From: Onthovicinus sp900555545
GTDB taxonomy: Bacteria; Bacillota; Clostridia; Oscillospirales; Acutalibacteraceae
Direction: 5' to 3'
Assembly (NCBI GenBank): GCA_949296915.1
Contig: CASFPX010000001.1
Location: 124,001-188,000, forward strand
DNA length: 64,000 nt
The notes under the pieces: model-generated
The model's input: the letters and a program-made list of their open reading frames with translations, nothing else
Told to the model about the DNA's origin: nothing
Databases searched by the model: none
Part shown: positions 47,688-56,455 of the stretch, piece after piece
How the letters are laid out: the number at the start of each line of letters is the position of its first letter
Position numbering within the stretch: position 1 is the first letter of the stretch
Translations under genes and position numbers: made by a program

Positions 47688-48971
47688 CTATTCTCCGATC
47701 AATACATCGATGTTTTTCTCATACAGGTCAAAGAAGTGCGCCACTGTTTTCTGATCCTGCTCATTCCCCCGAACGCACATGGACAGGGTCAATACGTTAT
47801 TGAGCGAGGTGGCGGAGAGCAGCACATATGGCTTGTACTTGACGGCCCCCGTCATGTATCCGTCATACGGTGGGTGCCCGGCGAGCGAGAGCCGGTCGGA
47901 CTCCAGAATGCCGATATTGCTCATGGCGATCAGCGGGTTGGAGTACCCGATCTTGATGATCTCCTCGGAGGCCGTATAGGGCAGGATGCTGTAGGCGGTT
48001 TTGAGCAGAGGGAGACCGTATAGTCCCATGAATTTGTCCCGTTTAAACCGCTCGGCACTGCGTTTGGCATAGGTGAGCGTTTGGAAAATATCCCTCCCGC
48101 GTTCGGGGATATTGCACTGCATAAAGGCGGTGTGGTTGGTCAGCCCCTCTTTGCTGACGTCCTTGATGTGGCGGCGCAGGTCGATGGCGCAGGAGATAGT
48201 CACACTGTCGCTCTCAGGGTAGCCGGCCAGTTCATACAGGCTGTAAAAGTAGGCGGCCAGCAACATATCATTCACAGTCGCACCGTGCTTTTTGCCGGAG
48301 CGGCGGATCTTTTGGAAGCGCTCGGCATCAATTTTACGCCGGGCGATAAAGGCGCGGTCCCGGATGCTGTCCGGTGTGAGGGGGAATCTGTGAGTGTCCT
48401 TGGCACATACATTTTTATATAGGTTGCGCGCCATGCGCTGTTCCGTCTTGGAAAAATCAGCATATACCTGCTCGTAGGAGCGGGAGCCCTGCCGCAGATT
48501 AATGGGGCTGACTTTCCGTTCCACATAGTCACTGTAGTTTTGGCACAGCGCCTTGAGAAAGTATTTGAAGTCACCGCCGTCCATGCACATATGGTTTTCC
48601 ACGATACACAGCACACTCTTACCGCCGCTGTAAAAGACGGCGACCTTCATTTGCAGGGGGCTGTCCGGCGGGATATACTGGGTCAAAAATTCGTCAATGG
48701 ATGTGTCCAACGCCTCCGCCTCAGGATGATAGACGGAGAGTACGTCATCGATGCGGTAATCCTCTACCCGCCAATAGGGATTGATTGGGCTGTCCACAAA
48801 GCTGGAGTGGAGGACGGGCGCCTTTTCAAAAAAGCAGATGAGTACGGTCCGGAGCGCGTCCAAGTCGATCTCATAGTCGTATCGGAGTTCCACATGCACC
48901 ATGCGGTCATTAAAATCGCGGAACAGGTAGTGCATCTTATCCCAGAGCTCGGCGGTCAATTTTCGTTCCAT
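47688..48971 (-). CDS. Condensation-domain / acyltransferase-fold protein
   Basis: A 427-residue stand-alone protein of the chloramphenicol-acetyltransferase-like superfamily (NRPS condensation, PapA, alcohol acetyltransferase). The active-site pattern HxxxDG appears as ENHMCMDGGDFKYF (His followed by Asp-Gly-Gly), with NDMLLAAYFYSLY and NHTAFMQCNIP as later landmarks. The usual first His of HHxxxDG is Asn (NH). No adenylation or carrier domain is nearby, so substrates are unknown; esterification of a lipid or small metabolite is possible. Its start overlaps the stop of the upstream gene by 16 nt, so the two are translationally coupled. Confidence 0.78.
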   Translation of the reverse strand: MERKLTAELWDKMHYLFRDFNDRMVHVELRYDYEIDLDALRTVLICFFEKAPVLHSSFVDSPINPYWRVEDYRIDDVLSVYHPEAEALDTSIDEFLTQYIPPDSPLQMKVAVFYSGGKSVLCIVENHMCMDGGDFKYFLKALCQNYSDYVERKVSPINLRQGSRSYEQVYADFSKTEQRMARNLYKNVCAKDTHRFPLTPDSIRDRAFIARRKIDAERFQKIRRSGKKHGATVNDMLLAAYFYSLYELAGYPESDSVTISCAIDLRRHIKDVSKEGLTNHTAFMQCNIPERGRDIFQTLTYAKRSAERFKRDKFMGLYGLPLLKTAYSILPYTASEEIIKIGYSNPLIAMSNIGILESDRLSLAGHPPYDGYMTGAVKYKPYVLLSATSLNNVLTLSMCVRGNEQDQKTVAHFFDLYEKNIDVLIGE

Positions 48972-49768
48972 ACGTCGTCCACCTCCGGTTTATACTTGTA
49001 GCGGGAATTATTGATGATAACGCCGGCGATCACCAGGATATCCACCAATACTCCCAGCAAAATGATCATCCAGCCCGGGCTCCAGGGAATGGCCCCTACC
49101 GCGCCCAGAATGACATACAGCAGGGCGGAAGCTGCCGGAATATAAAGCAGATAGTTGATGACCGCCAGCTTCTGCCGGGTTGCCGCGGCAAAGACTGCAT
49201 CGGCGATCAGCAGGGCGATCACCCCGCCGATCAGAACGGTCCAGATGTGCGGGATGTGGAAGAGTATCAGACAGAACAGAAAAACGAACGTTGCCACCAG
49301 CATGACGTCGATGGCGATCAACAGCCGTGCGAACGGATGGAAGAGACGCCGCATACCGCACAGCTTTTTTATACCGATGCCGGAAAAAAAGAGGAGCATC
49401 AGGAAAATACCGCCCACAATGATTAACCAGGTCTGCGCCCAGTGCCCGGTCAGGAAACTGATAGCCAGATAGAGCGCGACCAGCAGCAGGATATAGCAGG
49501 GGGCCCCGATCAACATCATTTTGCGCCGCGCTTTGGACCGCGCTTTTAGGCGTGACTGCTCTGCAAATTCCAAGTACCCGGCCTTTAGATCGGAGAATTC
49601 ATCACGGATTAGGTCGAACGTCACCTGGTCGTCTTTCATGCCGGCACCTGTAATTTCAAGGGCGCGTTCCGTCATCTGATCCAGTATCTGGCGCTTGTAC
49701 CGGTATAGGGTATCACCACCGGATTCCCCCGCCAGGGCGTTTTCAATATAGTCGATATATTTTTCCAC
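48956..49768 (-). CDS. Membrane protein with permease-prefix-like N-terminus
   Basis: A 270-residue protein. Residues 1-75 form a helical cytosolic domain (MEKYIDYIENALAGESGGD ... YKRQILDQMTERALEITGAG) resembling the DUF1700 or permease prefix domains that precede membrane parts in PadR-controlled systems. About six to seven helices follow. Its 3' end overlaps the condensation-fold gene by 16 nt, suggesting a joint function. No PadR regulator is adjacent. The function is unknown. Confidence 0.75.
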   Translation of the reverse strand: MEKYIDYIENALAGESGGDTLYRYKRQILDQMTERALEITGAGMKDDQVTFDLIRDEFSDLKAGYLEFAEQSRLKARSKARRKMMLIGAPCYILLLVALYLAISFLTGHWAQTWLIIVGGIFLMLLFFSGIGIKKLCGMRRLFHPFARLLIAIDVMLVATFVFLFCLILFHIPHIWTVLIGGVIALLIADAVFAAATRQKLAVINYLLYIPAASALLYVILGAVGAIPWSPGWMIILLGVLVDILVIAGVIINNSRYKYKPEVDDVWNEN

Positions 49769-49885
49769 TCAATCGCCTCCAGTCTGAATTGAAAACTCTC
49801 TTTTATTATACCAATCCCATATAAAATTGAAACCCTGCATTTTCTTAAAAATATCTAAATGGATTTTTGCCCCATAGTGGTAAAT

Positions 49886-49923
49886 GAAAAGACCGAGGGA
49901 TCCGGTTCAGACGGATCCCTCGG
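49886..49923 (-). terminator. Terminator of hom-lysC
   Basis: Perfect 12-bp stem CCGAGGGATCCG/CGGATCCCTCGG (49893-49904, 49912-49923), 7-nt loop, TCTTTTC on the minus strand. Confidence 0.88.
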
Positions 49924-49936
49924 ACCGAAAAGACGA

Positions 49937-51142
49937 TCAATCTGGGAAAAAGGCCTTGTGGACTGCCGATACAGCGCGATCAGCGTCGTCCAGATCAATC
50001 AAAACAGAAATTTTAATCTCGCTGGTGGCGATCATCTGGATGTTGACACCGGCGGCATACAGCGCCTCAAACATTGTGGAGGCAGTACCCGGGTGTGTCT
50101 CCATGCCTGCGCCCACCACGGAAACCTTGCTGACGTTGGTGTCGCAGACGATGTTCTCCTTGGGGATATCAAAATTTTCCAGTACGGTGGCCACGGTCTC
50201 CTCCGCATTGTCCTTGGCCACGGTGAAGGTGATGTCCTTGGTGCCGTCACGGCCGACAGACTGCAGGATGATATCGACGTTGAATTTTTTGGCTGCCAGC
50301 ACGCTGAACAGCTTAAAGGCGATGCCGGGCGTATCGGGCAGGCCGATGATTGAAATCCTCGCGATGTCGTTGTCTTTGGTTACGCCCCTGACCAGCATTT
50401 TTTCCACAGTGGTGACCTCCTTCACGATTGTACCAGGCACTCTCTTTAAGCTGGAGAGGACCTCAACTTCAACATTGTATTTTTTTGCCATTTCAACAGA
50501 GCGGTTGTTGAGCACCTGCGCGCCCAGCGTTGCCAACTCCAACATTTCATCATAGGTGATCTCTTTCAGCTTTTTCGCATTCTCCACCTTGCGCGGATCG
50601 GCGGTGTAGACCCCTTCCACGTCGGTGAAGATCTGGCAGCGGTCCGCGTGCAGTGCCGCCGCAATGGCCACAGCGCTTGTGTCGGAGCCGCCGCGGCCCA
50701 GGGTCGTCACGTCGTCGTACTTGTTTTTGCCCTGGAAGCCGGCGACAACGACGATGCGGTGCTTATCGAGCTCCGCGCTCAGGCGATCTGTGTTGACGGA
50801 TTTGATCCGTGCGGCGCCGTAGGTGGAGTTGGTGTTAAATCCCGCCTGCCATCCCAAAAGTGAAATGACTGGGCAGCCAAGCTTTTCGATCGCCATGGCC
50901 AGCAGTGCGATGGACATCTGCTCCCCGGCGGCGAGCAGCATATCCTTCTCCCTGCGGGACGCCTTGGGATTGATCTCGTTTGCCTTTTCAATCAGGTCGT
51001 CCGTTGTGTCCCCCTGTGCGGAGACGACGACCACAACATCATTGCCGGCGTGGTACGTATCCGTCACGATGCTGGCAACGTTCATCACACGCTCGGCGTT
51101 CGCAACAGAGCTGCCGCCAAATTTCTGAACAATGAGTGCCAT
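49937..51142 (-). CDS. lysC: Aspartate kinase
   Basis: A 401-residue aspartokinase, the first step of Lys, Thr, Met and diaminopimelate synthesis. The kinase opens with VQKFGGSSVANAERV; ATP/Asp-binding GRGGSDTSAVAIAAAL and FTDVEGVYTADPRKV follow. Two ACT domains make the C-terminus (from about residue 265; ISIIGLPDTPGIAFKLF and VSVVGAGMETHPGTASTMF), giving feedback control. The ATG at 51142 has GGGAGGA upstream; the longer frame from 51229 overlaps hom. It follows hom by 83 nt and they share a terminator. Confidence 0.96.
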   Translation of the reverse strand: MALIVQKFGGSSVANAERVMNVASIVTDTYHAGNDVVVVVSAQGDTTDDLIEKANEINPKASRREKDMLLAAGEQMSIALLAMAIEKLGCPVISLLGWQAGFNTNSTYGAARIKSVNTDRLSAELDKHRIVVVAGFQGKNKYDDVTTLGRGGSDTSAVAIAAALHADRCQIFTDVEGVYTADPRKVENAKKLKEITYDEMLELATLGAQVLNNRSVEMAKKYNVEVEVLSSLKRVPGTIVKEVTTVEKMLVRGVTKDNDIARISIIGLPDTPGIAFKLFSVLAAKKFNVDIILQSVGRDGTKDITFTVAKDNAEETVATVLENFDIPKENIVCDTNVSKVSVVGAGMETHPGTASTMFEALYAAGVNIQMIATSEIKISVLIDLDDADRAVSAVHKAFFPD

Positions 51143-51225
51143 ACTATTCCTCCCGTTAACTGGTGTTTTTTCAATTTGATATGTTATGTTATGCCCCCCC
51201 GACGTGTGTTGGAACACACGGGGGA

Positions 51226-52437
51226 TCAATAATCGGTCACACGCAGGGTGCTGAGCACTTCAATGCCCGGGATCTGTGCCAGCCGGTTGAGCAGTTGGCG
51301 CTCTGTGGCTACATCCGTGATAAAGGCAAATGTTCCATTGGCGGAAGTGATCTCCGCAGCCGGAAACACGTCAAGGACCGCCTTTTCATCTCCGGTGGCC
51401 CGGACATAGAGCGCTGTCTCATCATCCAAATGATCCGTTACATAATTCTCCTTCGCATCTTGCCAGCCAAACAGCTTGGGGCGGTGGCTGTGCTTGGCAC
51501 AGTCGATTACGTCCGCCACTACGGCGGAGGCCGTTGGCAGCTTTCCGGCGCCACGCCCATAGAAGCACACATCCCCGATTACATCGCCGCGGACGAGGAT
51601 GGAATTGAACACATCCGTCACGTTGGCAAACTGTCCGGCGTGATCTACCAGGCACGGGCGGACGGAGGCCGTTACGCGCCCGTCCCCCAGTTTTTTGGCG
51701 ATTCCCAACAACTTGATTACCTTGCCAAATTTGTGCGCAAAGGTCACATCTTCCAGCGTGATTCGGCTGATCCCTTCGGTGTAGACGCTGTCGGGATAAA
51801 CGTGGTACCCGAAGCAGAGCGAGGCGAGGATGCAGATCTTACGGCAGGAGTCGATCCCCTCAATGTCGGCGGTGGGATCGCTCTCCGCGTAGCCGTTCTG
51901 CTGGGCAAGGCGGAGCGCTGTCTCAAAGTCCATGTGGTCGTCAATCATCTTGGTCAGGATAAAATTGGTGGTTCCATTGAGGATCCCGGCGACCTCCTCA
52001 ATCATATTGGCAGCCAGGCACTGGCTGATGGGGCGGATGATCGGGATCCCGCCGCCCACACTTGCCTCGAAGAGGAAATTTACGTTGTGTTCCCGCGCAA
52101 TGCGGAGCAGTTCCGCCCCCTTGGAGGCGACAAGCTCTTTATTAGAGGTGACGACACTCTTACCACGTTCGAGCAGGCTTTTAACAAAGTCATAGGCGGG
52201 GTGCAGGCCGCCCATCGTCTCCACAACGATTGAGATCTCGTCATCATTGAGGATCAGGTTAAAGTCCTTGATCACGCGGTCATGGAGTGGATCATCCGGA
52301 AAATCCTTCAGATCCAGGATGTATTTGAGCTGTACGGAGTCCTGCCCGCTGCGCCGGACGATGCTGTCGTGATTTTTGATCAGCACCTCCGCCACACCGG
52401 AGCCGACGACGCCGTAGCCCATGATTGCAAGCTGCAT
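51226..52437 (-). CDS. hom: Homoserine dehydrogenase
   Basis: A 403-residue enzyme reducing aspartate semialdehyde to homoserine. The Rossmann motif is IMGYGVVGSGVAEVL; VVTSNKELVA, FEASVGGGIPIIRP (catalytic region), ILNGTTNFILTKM and YGRGAGKLPTASAVVADV are family signatures. A C-terminal ACT domain (FAFITDVATERQLLNRLAQ) serves for threonine feedback. A run of GGGGG lies before the ATG. It precedes lysC in an amino-acid operon. A hairpin sits in its leader at 52484-52509. Confidence 0.96.
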   Translation of the reverse strand: MQLAIMGYGVVGSGVAEVLIKNHDSIVRRSGQDSVQLKYILDLKDFPDDPLHDRVIKDFNLILNDDEISIVVETMGGLHPAYDFVKSLLERGKSVVTSNKELVASKGAELLRIAREHNVNFLFEASVGGGIPIIRPISQCLAANMIEEVAGILNGTTNFILTKMIDDHMDFETALRLAQQNGYAESDPTADIEGIDSCRKICILASLCFGYHVYPDSVYTEGISRITLEDVTFAHKFGKVIKLLGIAKKLGDGRVTASVRPCLVDHAGQFANVTDVFNSILVRGDVIGDVCFYGRGAGKLPTASAVVADVIDCAKHSHRPKLFGWQDAKENYVTDHLDDETALYVRATGDEKAVLDVFPAAEITSANGTFAFITDVATERQLLNRLAQIPGIEVLSTLRVTDY

Positions 52438-52483
52438 ATGGAGAACCCCCTCTTAGTCCATCGTGTGAAACAATAAAAGACAA

Positions 52484-52509
52484 CGGGCATATGGATAAGC
52501 CACTACCCG
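52484..52509 (-). promoter_or_regulatory. Hairpin in the hom leader (possible attenuator)
   Basis: CGGGTA/TGCCCG stem with an inner TGG/CCA, followed on the minus strand by TTGTCTTTTATTG, 47 nt before the hom ATG and just after a predicted -10 (TATGAT, 52532-52537). A T-box or lysine riboswitch was looked for and not found. Confidence 0.35.
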
Positions 52510-52611
52510 ATGAAAGCTGTTATTCCCTAATATCATAACACAAAAAGGCGGTAGAATAAAGATAACGCACCGAATTTTTTCAAAATTTCTACCTTTTTTT
52601 ATTTTTCAGAA

Positions 52612-52640
52612 TTGTAATTGTAATAAATATCGTTTAAAAT
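52612..52640 (+). promoter_or_regulatory. Promoter of the AI-2E family gene
   Basis: TTGTAA (52612-52617), 17-nt spacer, TAAAAT (52635-52640). Confidence 0.65.
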
Positions 52641-52689
52641 AGGGGCATCAACAAGTTTACATCCGTATTGGAAACGGGAGGTTGTATGG

Positions 52690-53898
52690 ATGACAGAGGA
52701 CTATAAAACGAAGGGATCCCTGCGGGTAGAGCGCAGGCGTGCCTTTCTGATTAATTTTGTGTTTTTTGCACTGATTGTCGCAATCGGTTATGTGGTGCTT
52801 AAATTTTTGTTTTGGCCGCTGTTCCCTTTTCTAATGGCCTTTGTATTCGCGATGGTGTTTCAGCGTCCGGTCCATTTTGTGGAGCGCAAACTTAAAATCG
52901 GGCGCGGATTCCCCTCGGTACTGCTGGTGTTGCTGATCCTGACAGTTGTCCTGGGGGTGCTCACACTGCTCGGCGCGTTGCTCGTCAATCAGACGCGTGC
53001 GCTGTTTGAATCCCTGGGCGAGCGGTTCGTCTCCCTACCGCAGATGCTGGAATCCCTAAAAGCCACGCTGGGCTCCGCCCTGGCTTTTTTGCCGGACTCC
53101 ATTGAGGGTACGGTGGTGCAGAGCATCAATCGTTTTCTGGACGGATTGATCGGCGGTACGGCTTCCTTTGACTGGTCCATTCTCGCCGGCCCGTTGGAGG
53201 GCGCCTTTAATGCTGCCAAGCAGGTGCCGGGCGCCGTGCTGTCGGTGGTGGTGGCCTCGGTATGCTGTGTGTTTATCACCATAGATTTTCCACGGATCCG
53301 CCGCTTTGCCTACCGCCAAATCCCGCCGGAAAAGCGCGAGGTGTTTTCACACACAAAGCGCGCGGTTCTCTCCTCCTTTGGTAAGATTGCCAAGGCCTAT
53401 CTGCTGATTTTGTGCATCACTTTCCTGGAACTGTTGGCCGGATTTAAAATCCTCTCCGCTGTAGGGTTGATGAGCGATACATACATCATCGTACTTGCGT
53501 TGGTGATTGCCGTCATCGATATCATCCCCGTGTTGGGGACGGGTACCGTGCTGATCCCCTGGGCGCTCTACTCGTTGATCGTGGGCAACACATGGCTGGG
53601 AATCGGCCTGGCAGTTGTGTATGTCATTATTACAGTGATTCGCCAGTATATTGAACCAAAGCTTGTTTCTCTCCAGCTGGGCCTGCCGCCGTTCCTCACA
53701 CTGATTGCGATGTTCTTTGGGCTGCAGCTGTTCGGGTTTATCGGACTTTTCCTGATGCCGATGTTCGTCATGCTCATCAAAATGCTCTCGGATAATGGGA
53801 CGATCCATCTGTGGCGGACGGAGCGCGATGAGCGTGAATATGCGCAGGAGCAGAACGGGTCGGAAAGGACGGAACCAGCACCCGGGACGGACAAATAG
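52690..53898 (+). CDS. AI-2E/YtvI-family membrane transporter
   Basis: A 402-residue polytopic protein of the AI-2 exporter (PF01594-like) family: paired N-terminal helices (FLINFVFFALIVAIGYVVLKFL...FPFLMAFVFAMVFQRPV), an amphipathic middle (ALFESLGERFVSLPQMLESLK), and the C-terminal IIDIIPVLGTGTVLIPWAL / YIEPKLVSLQLGLPPFLTLIAMFFGLQLFGF signature. In spore formers a relative (YtvI) has a sporulation link. A GGGAGG site lies 12 nt before the ATG. Substrate unknown. Confidence 0.88.
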   Translation: MTEDYKTKGSLRVERRRAFLINFVFFALIVAIGYVVLKFLFWPLFPFLMAFVFAMVFQRPVHFVERKLKIGRGFPSVLLVLLILTVVLGVLTLLGALLVNQTRALFESLGERFVSLPQMLESLKATLGSALAFLPDSIEGTVVQSINRFLDGLIGGTASFDWSILAGPLEGAFNAAKQVPGAVLSVVVASVCCVFITIDFPRIRRFAYRQIPPEKREVFSHTKRAVLSSFGKIAKAYLLILCITFLELLAGFKILSAVGLMSDTYIIVLALVIAVIDIIPVLGTGTVLIPWALYSLIVGNTWLGIGLAVVYVIITVIRQYIEPKLVSLQLGLPPFLTLIAMFFGLQLFGFIGLFLMPMFVMLIKMLSDNGTIHLWRTERDEREYAQEQNGSERTEPAPGTDK

Positions 53899-53943
53899 AG
53901 CGTGGACGATATATTATAAATCAAAATTGAAAGGATGATCGAT

Positions 53944-54375
53944 ATGTTCTGTAAAAACTGCGGTGCAGCCGTTCAAAACGGCGCATATGCCTGCACCCAG
54001 TGCGGCGCGCCGGTGGGCAGCGGAAACCGTTACTGCTACAACTGCGGCCAGCCTGTTCTCCCGAACGCCAGAGCCTGTACGTACTGCGGTGCGCCGCAGC
54101 AGGCGAACTATGGCGCGCCGGCCGGATACGCGCCCAAGTCCTCCCTGGCAGCCGGGCTGCTGGGGATCTTCCTGGGCCAACTGGGGATTCATAACTTCTA
54201 TCTTGGCTATACCGGCAAGGCGATCGCCCAGCTGCTGCTGACGCTCATCGGTGGTTGGTTTTTCGGGCTCGGTGCGCTGGCGGCCTGGATCTGGGGCCTT
54301 GTGGAGGGGATTATGATCCTGACGGGCTCCATCAATGTGGATGGGCACGGCTATCCAATCCGGCGGGACTCCTAA
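53944..54375 (+). CDS. TM2-domain protein with double zinc ribbon
   Basis: A 143-residue protein. Two zinc ribbons open it (MFCKNCGAA...ACTQCGAP and RYCYNCGQP...ACTYCGAP, eight cysteines), followed by a short Ala/Pro linker and a TM2 domain of two helices (AAGLLGIFLGQLGIHNFYLGYTGKAI and the WIWGLVEGIMIL segment). The Gly-x-His-x-Phe-Tyr-Leu-Gly motif is diagnostic. The ATG at 53944 has AAAGG 9 nt upstream; an ATG at 53935 touches it. Function unknown; it resembles the zinc-ribbon proteins at 3218-4065 in build. Confidence 0.88.
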   Translation: MFCKNCGAAVQNGAYACTQCGAPVGSGNRYCYNCGQPVLPNARACTYCGAPQQANYGAPAGYAPKSSLAAGLLGIFLGQLGIHNFYLGYTGKAIAQLLLTLIGGWFFGLGALAAWIWGLVEGIMILTGSINVDGHGYPIRRDS

Positions 54376-54401
54376 CTGGGCCGGAAATATGGATTATAAA
54401 G

Positions 54402-54428
54402 GCAGGGCGGCTTCAGCCGCCCTGCTTT
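54402..54428 (+). terminator. Terminator of the TM2 gene
   Basis: Perfect 10-bp stem GCAGGGCGGC/GCCGCCCTGC (54402-54411, 54416-54425), TTCA loop, TTT. It touches the stop of the convergent MATE gene at 54430. Confidence 0.82.
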
Positions 54429-54429
54429 G

Positions 54430-55791
54430 TCATTGCTTTAAAAGAGATGAGCGATCGATAGCCCGGCTGAAGCAGGCTGCTGCGATGAGGGAAACAGTGT
54501 CCACAATCGGCTGTACAAACATGCACCCGTACAGCGGAAGGAGAGTATCCATCACGAATAGGAGCGGGATATCAAGCACGCCCTTGCGCAGAATGGAGCA
54601 GACCAGCGCCTCGCGGACTTTTCCGATCGCCTGGAACTGAATAATCATCGGATAGCAGATGGACATCATCGGCATGGCGACCACCATGATCCGCAGGAAC
54701 ACGGCGCTGTATTCGACCGTGGTCCCATTGTCGATAAACAGCGCGCACAGCTGAGGCGCAAGGATCTCATAGCAGATCAGGCAAAGTACAGCGAATGCAA
54801 GCGAGATGGCGCACCCGAATCGGAACGACTTCCGCCGGCGCTCCTGATTACCGGCGGAATAGTTGTATGCCAGCAGGGGGAGCAGTCCATTGGATACGCC
54901 GATGGAAAAGTACAGCGGCAGCTGGTCGAGCTTTTTAACAATGCCGAGCCCGGCGATCGCCTCCGTAGCATACTTGGATACGAAAGCCGACTGTGCTGCG
55001 AGGGAAACGACTGTGAGCGCGTACTGGAGTGCTGATGGGAAACCAATCGATAGGATCCCGCCCAAGTGCCGGAGTCCTGCTCGGAGCAGCGCTGGGCGGA
55101 TGCTGACCACGGTGGTACGCCGTTTGGCCAGCAGATAGATTAAAAAATAGGCGACAGCCGCCATGTTGGAGACTGCCGTGGCAATCCCGGCACCCGCCGC
55201 ACCCCGGCCGAGAAACTGCGGCAGGACGAAGAAGGGATCGAACAGGATGTTCAGCACGCCGCCTAAGGAGACGCCCACAGCCGCATGCAGAGCCGCTCCC
55301 TCTGCACGCACCAGGTTGGCCAGGAGCGTGTTCAGAATGGTAAACGGCCCGCCGATCACCACCACCCAGCGCGCATACTCTGTGGTGATGGGCAGTACCT
55401 CCCCTTTGGCCCCGCACAGGGTCAGGATCGGGGTGGACAGCGCCAGAAAGACGGCGGAGAATACGCAGGCGGAGAGCATTCCGCCCCAGAACGACACGGA
55501 CGATACAGCCCGTGCTTTATCGGGGTTCTTTTCGCCCAGCGCGCGCGCCATCAGGCTCGCTCCGCCCACACCAAACAGGTTGGAAACGGCGGTGAGCATC
55601 ACAAAGGAGGAATATGCCACTGTGATGGCCGCCGTCTGGGGCGGTTGGTTCAGCATCCCGACAAAGTAGGTATCCGCCAAGTTGTAGAGCAATGCGATCA
55701 TCTGGCTGGCGATGGCCGGAACGATCTGCCGGATGACCGCACGGCGCACGGGCATCCGCTCAAAAATTTCCGTTCGCGTATTGTTTTCCAC
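54430..55791 (-). CDS. MATE-family multidrug efflux transporter
   Basis: A 453-residue Na+ or H+ antiporter with 12 predicted helices. MATE landmarks: the first helix IVPAIASQMIALLYNLADTYFVGML, GVGGASLMARALGEKN at helix 2-3, and LGIVKKLDQLPLYFSIGVSNGLLPLLAYNYSAGN in the second half. It lies 57 nt after a MarR regulator gene on the same strand, a typical drug-responsive pair. Confidence 0.94.
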   Translation of the reverse strand: MENNTRTEIFERMPVRRAVIRQIVPAIASQMIALLYNLADTYFVGMLNQPPQTAAITVAYSSFVMLTAVSNLFGVGGASLMARALGEKNPDKARAVSSVSFWGGMLSACVFSAVFLALSTPILTLCGAKGEVLPITTEYARWVVVIGGPFTILNTLLANLVRAEGAALHAAVGVSLGGVLNILFDPFFVLPQFLGRGAAGAGIATAVSNMAAVAYFLIYLLAKRRTTVVSIRPALLRAGLRHLGGILSIGFPSALQYALTVVSLAAQSAFVSKYATEAIAGLGIVKKLDQLPLYFSIGVSNGLLPLLAYNYSAGNQERRRKSFRFGCAISLAFAVLCLICYEILAPQLCALFIDNGTTVEYSAVFLRIMVVAMPMMSICYPMIIQFQAIGKVREALVCSILRKGVLDIPLLFVMDTLLPLYGCMFVQPIVDTVSLIAAACFSRAIDRSSLLKQ

Positions 55792-55848
55792 CTGTTGTCC
55801 CCTCTTTAAATTTAATACTTTTCGTGCATATGGGATTTTGTGCGCGGC

Positions 55849-56286
55849 TCAATCGTGTTCCACACGATTCAAAGACTGCTTTAGCAGACGTAAAAAATCT
55901 TGCTGCTCGGCGTCTGTCATGCCCTTCAGGAGCTTGCCGCCGGTGCGCTCGCGGTTCGCCCTCATGCGCACGCCCAGCTCCTCCCCTTTTGCGGTCGGGA
56001 AAACACAGCGGCACCGCGCATCCGATTCGGAGAGCCGCAGCTCCAGCAGCCCTTTGTCCGCCATCCGCCGGACGATACCGCGCGCCGTCTGATGGGTGAT
56101 TCCCAGGTGGCCCTTGAGATGTGTAGCAGTCGCGCCAGGCCGTGACAGAAAAAATTGGAGGGTGTCCGCCTGTTCTGCAGTCAGGTTCAGCGCCTCCAGA
56201 TGATGATTGCGGTTTTTGATGATCGTATTAGCCAGGCGCAGGATTAAGCGCCCCAGTTCGTTTTCCATCTGATGATTGTTCGTCAT
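55849..56286 (-). CDS. MarR-family transcriptional regulator
   Basis: A 145-residue winged-helix regulator: LNLTAEQADTLQFFLSRPGATATHLKGHLGITHQTARGIVRRMADKGLLEL holds the HTH and wing, and the basic wing LSESDARCRCVFPT follows. The ATG at 56286 has TGGAGGA 7 nt upstream. It is encoded just before the MATE transporter and has a perfect palindrome at its promoter, so it likely represses itself and the pump until a ligand binds. Confidence 0.92.
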   Translation of the reverse strand: MTNNHQMENELGRLILRLANTIIKNRNHHLEALNLTAEQADTLQFFLSRPGATATHLKGHLGITHQTARGIVRRMADKGLLELRLSESDARCRCVFPTAKGEELGVRMRANRERTGGKLLKGMTDAEQQDFLRLLKQSLNRVEHD

Positions 56287-56313
56287 CGGAGATTCCTCCA
56301 TTCGGATTAATTA

Positions 56314-56327
56314 TACAGCACGCTGTA
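56314..56327 (-). promoter_or_regulatory. MarR operator candidate
   Basis: Perfect inverted repeat TACAGC-AC-GCTGTA overlapping the minus-strand -10 (TATAAT), with a related TACAG half site at 56338-56342. Position and symmetry suit autorepression. Confidence 0.65.
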
Positions 56328-56455
56328 CAATCGATCATACAGTATACCAGCATTGCGCGGGACTGTCAAGATGCGCGCTTGATTATTTGGGGCGAATGGT
56401 ATATACTAAAATCCTCTCATTCTATCGTATCATCGGGATATTCAAGGAGGGTACT

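Noticed and set aside
52438..52690. T-box or lysine riboswitch before hom
   Set aside because: No T-box sequence, specifier loop or lysine-riboswitch core could be traced; the space between predicted start and hom is too short.
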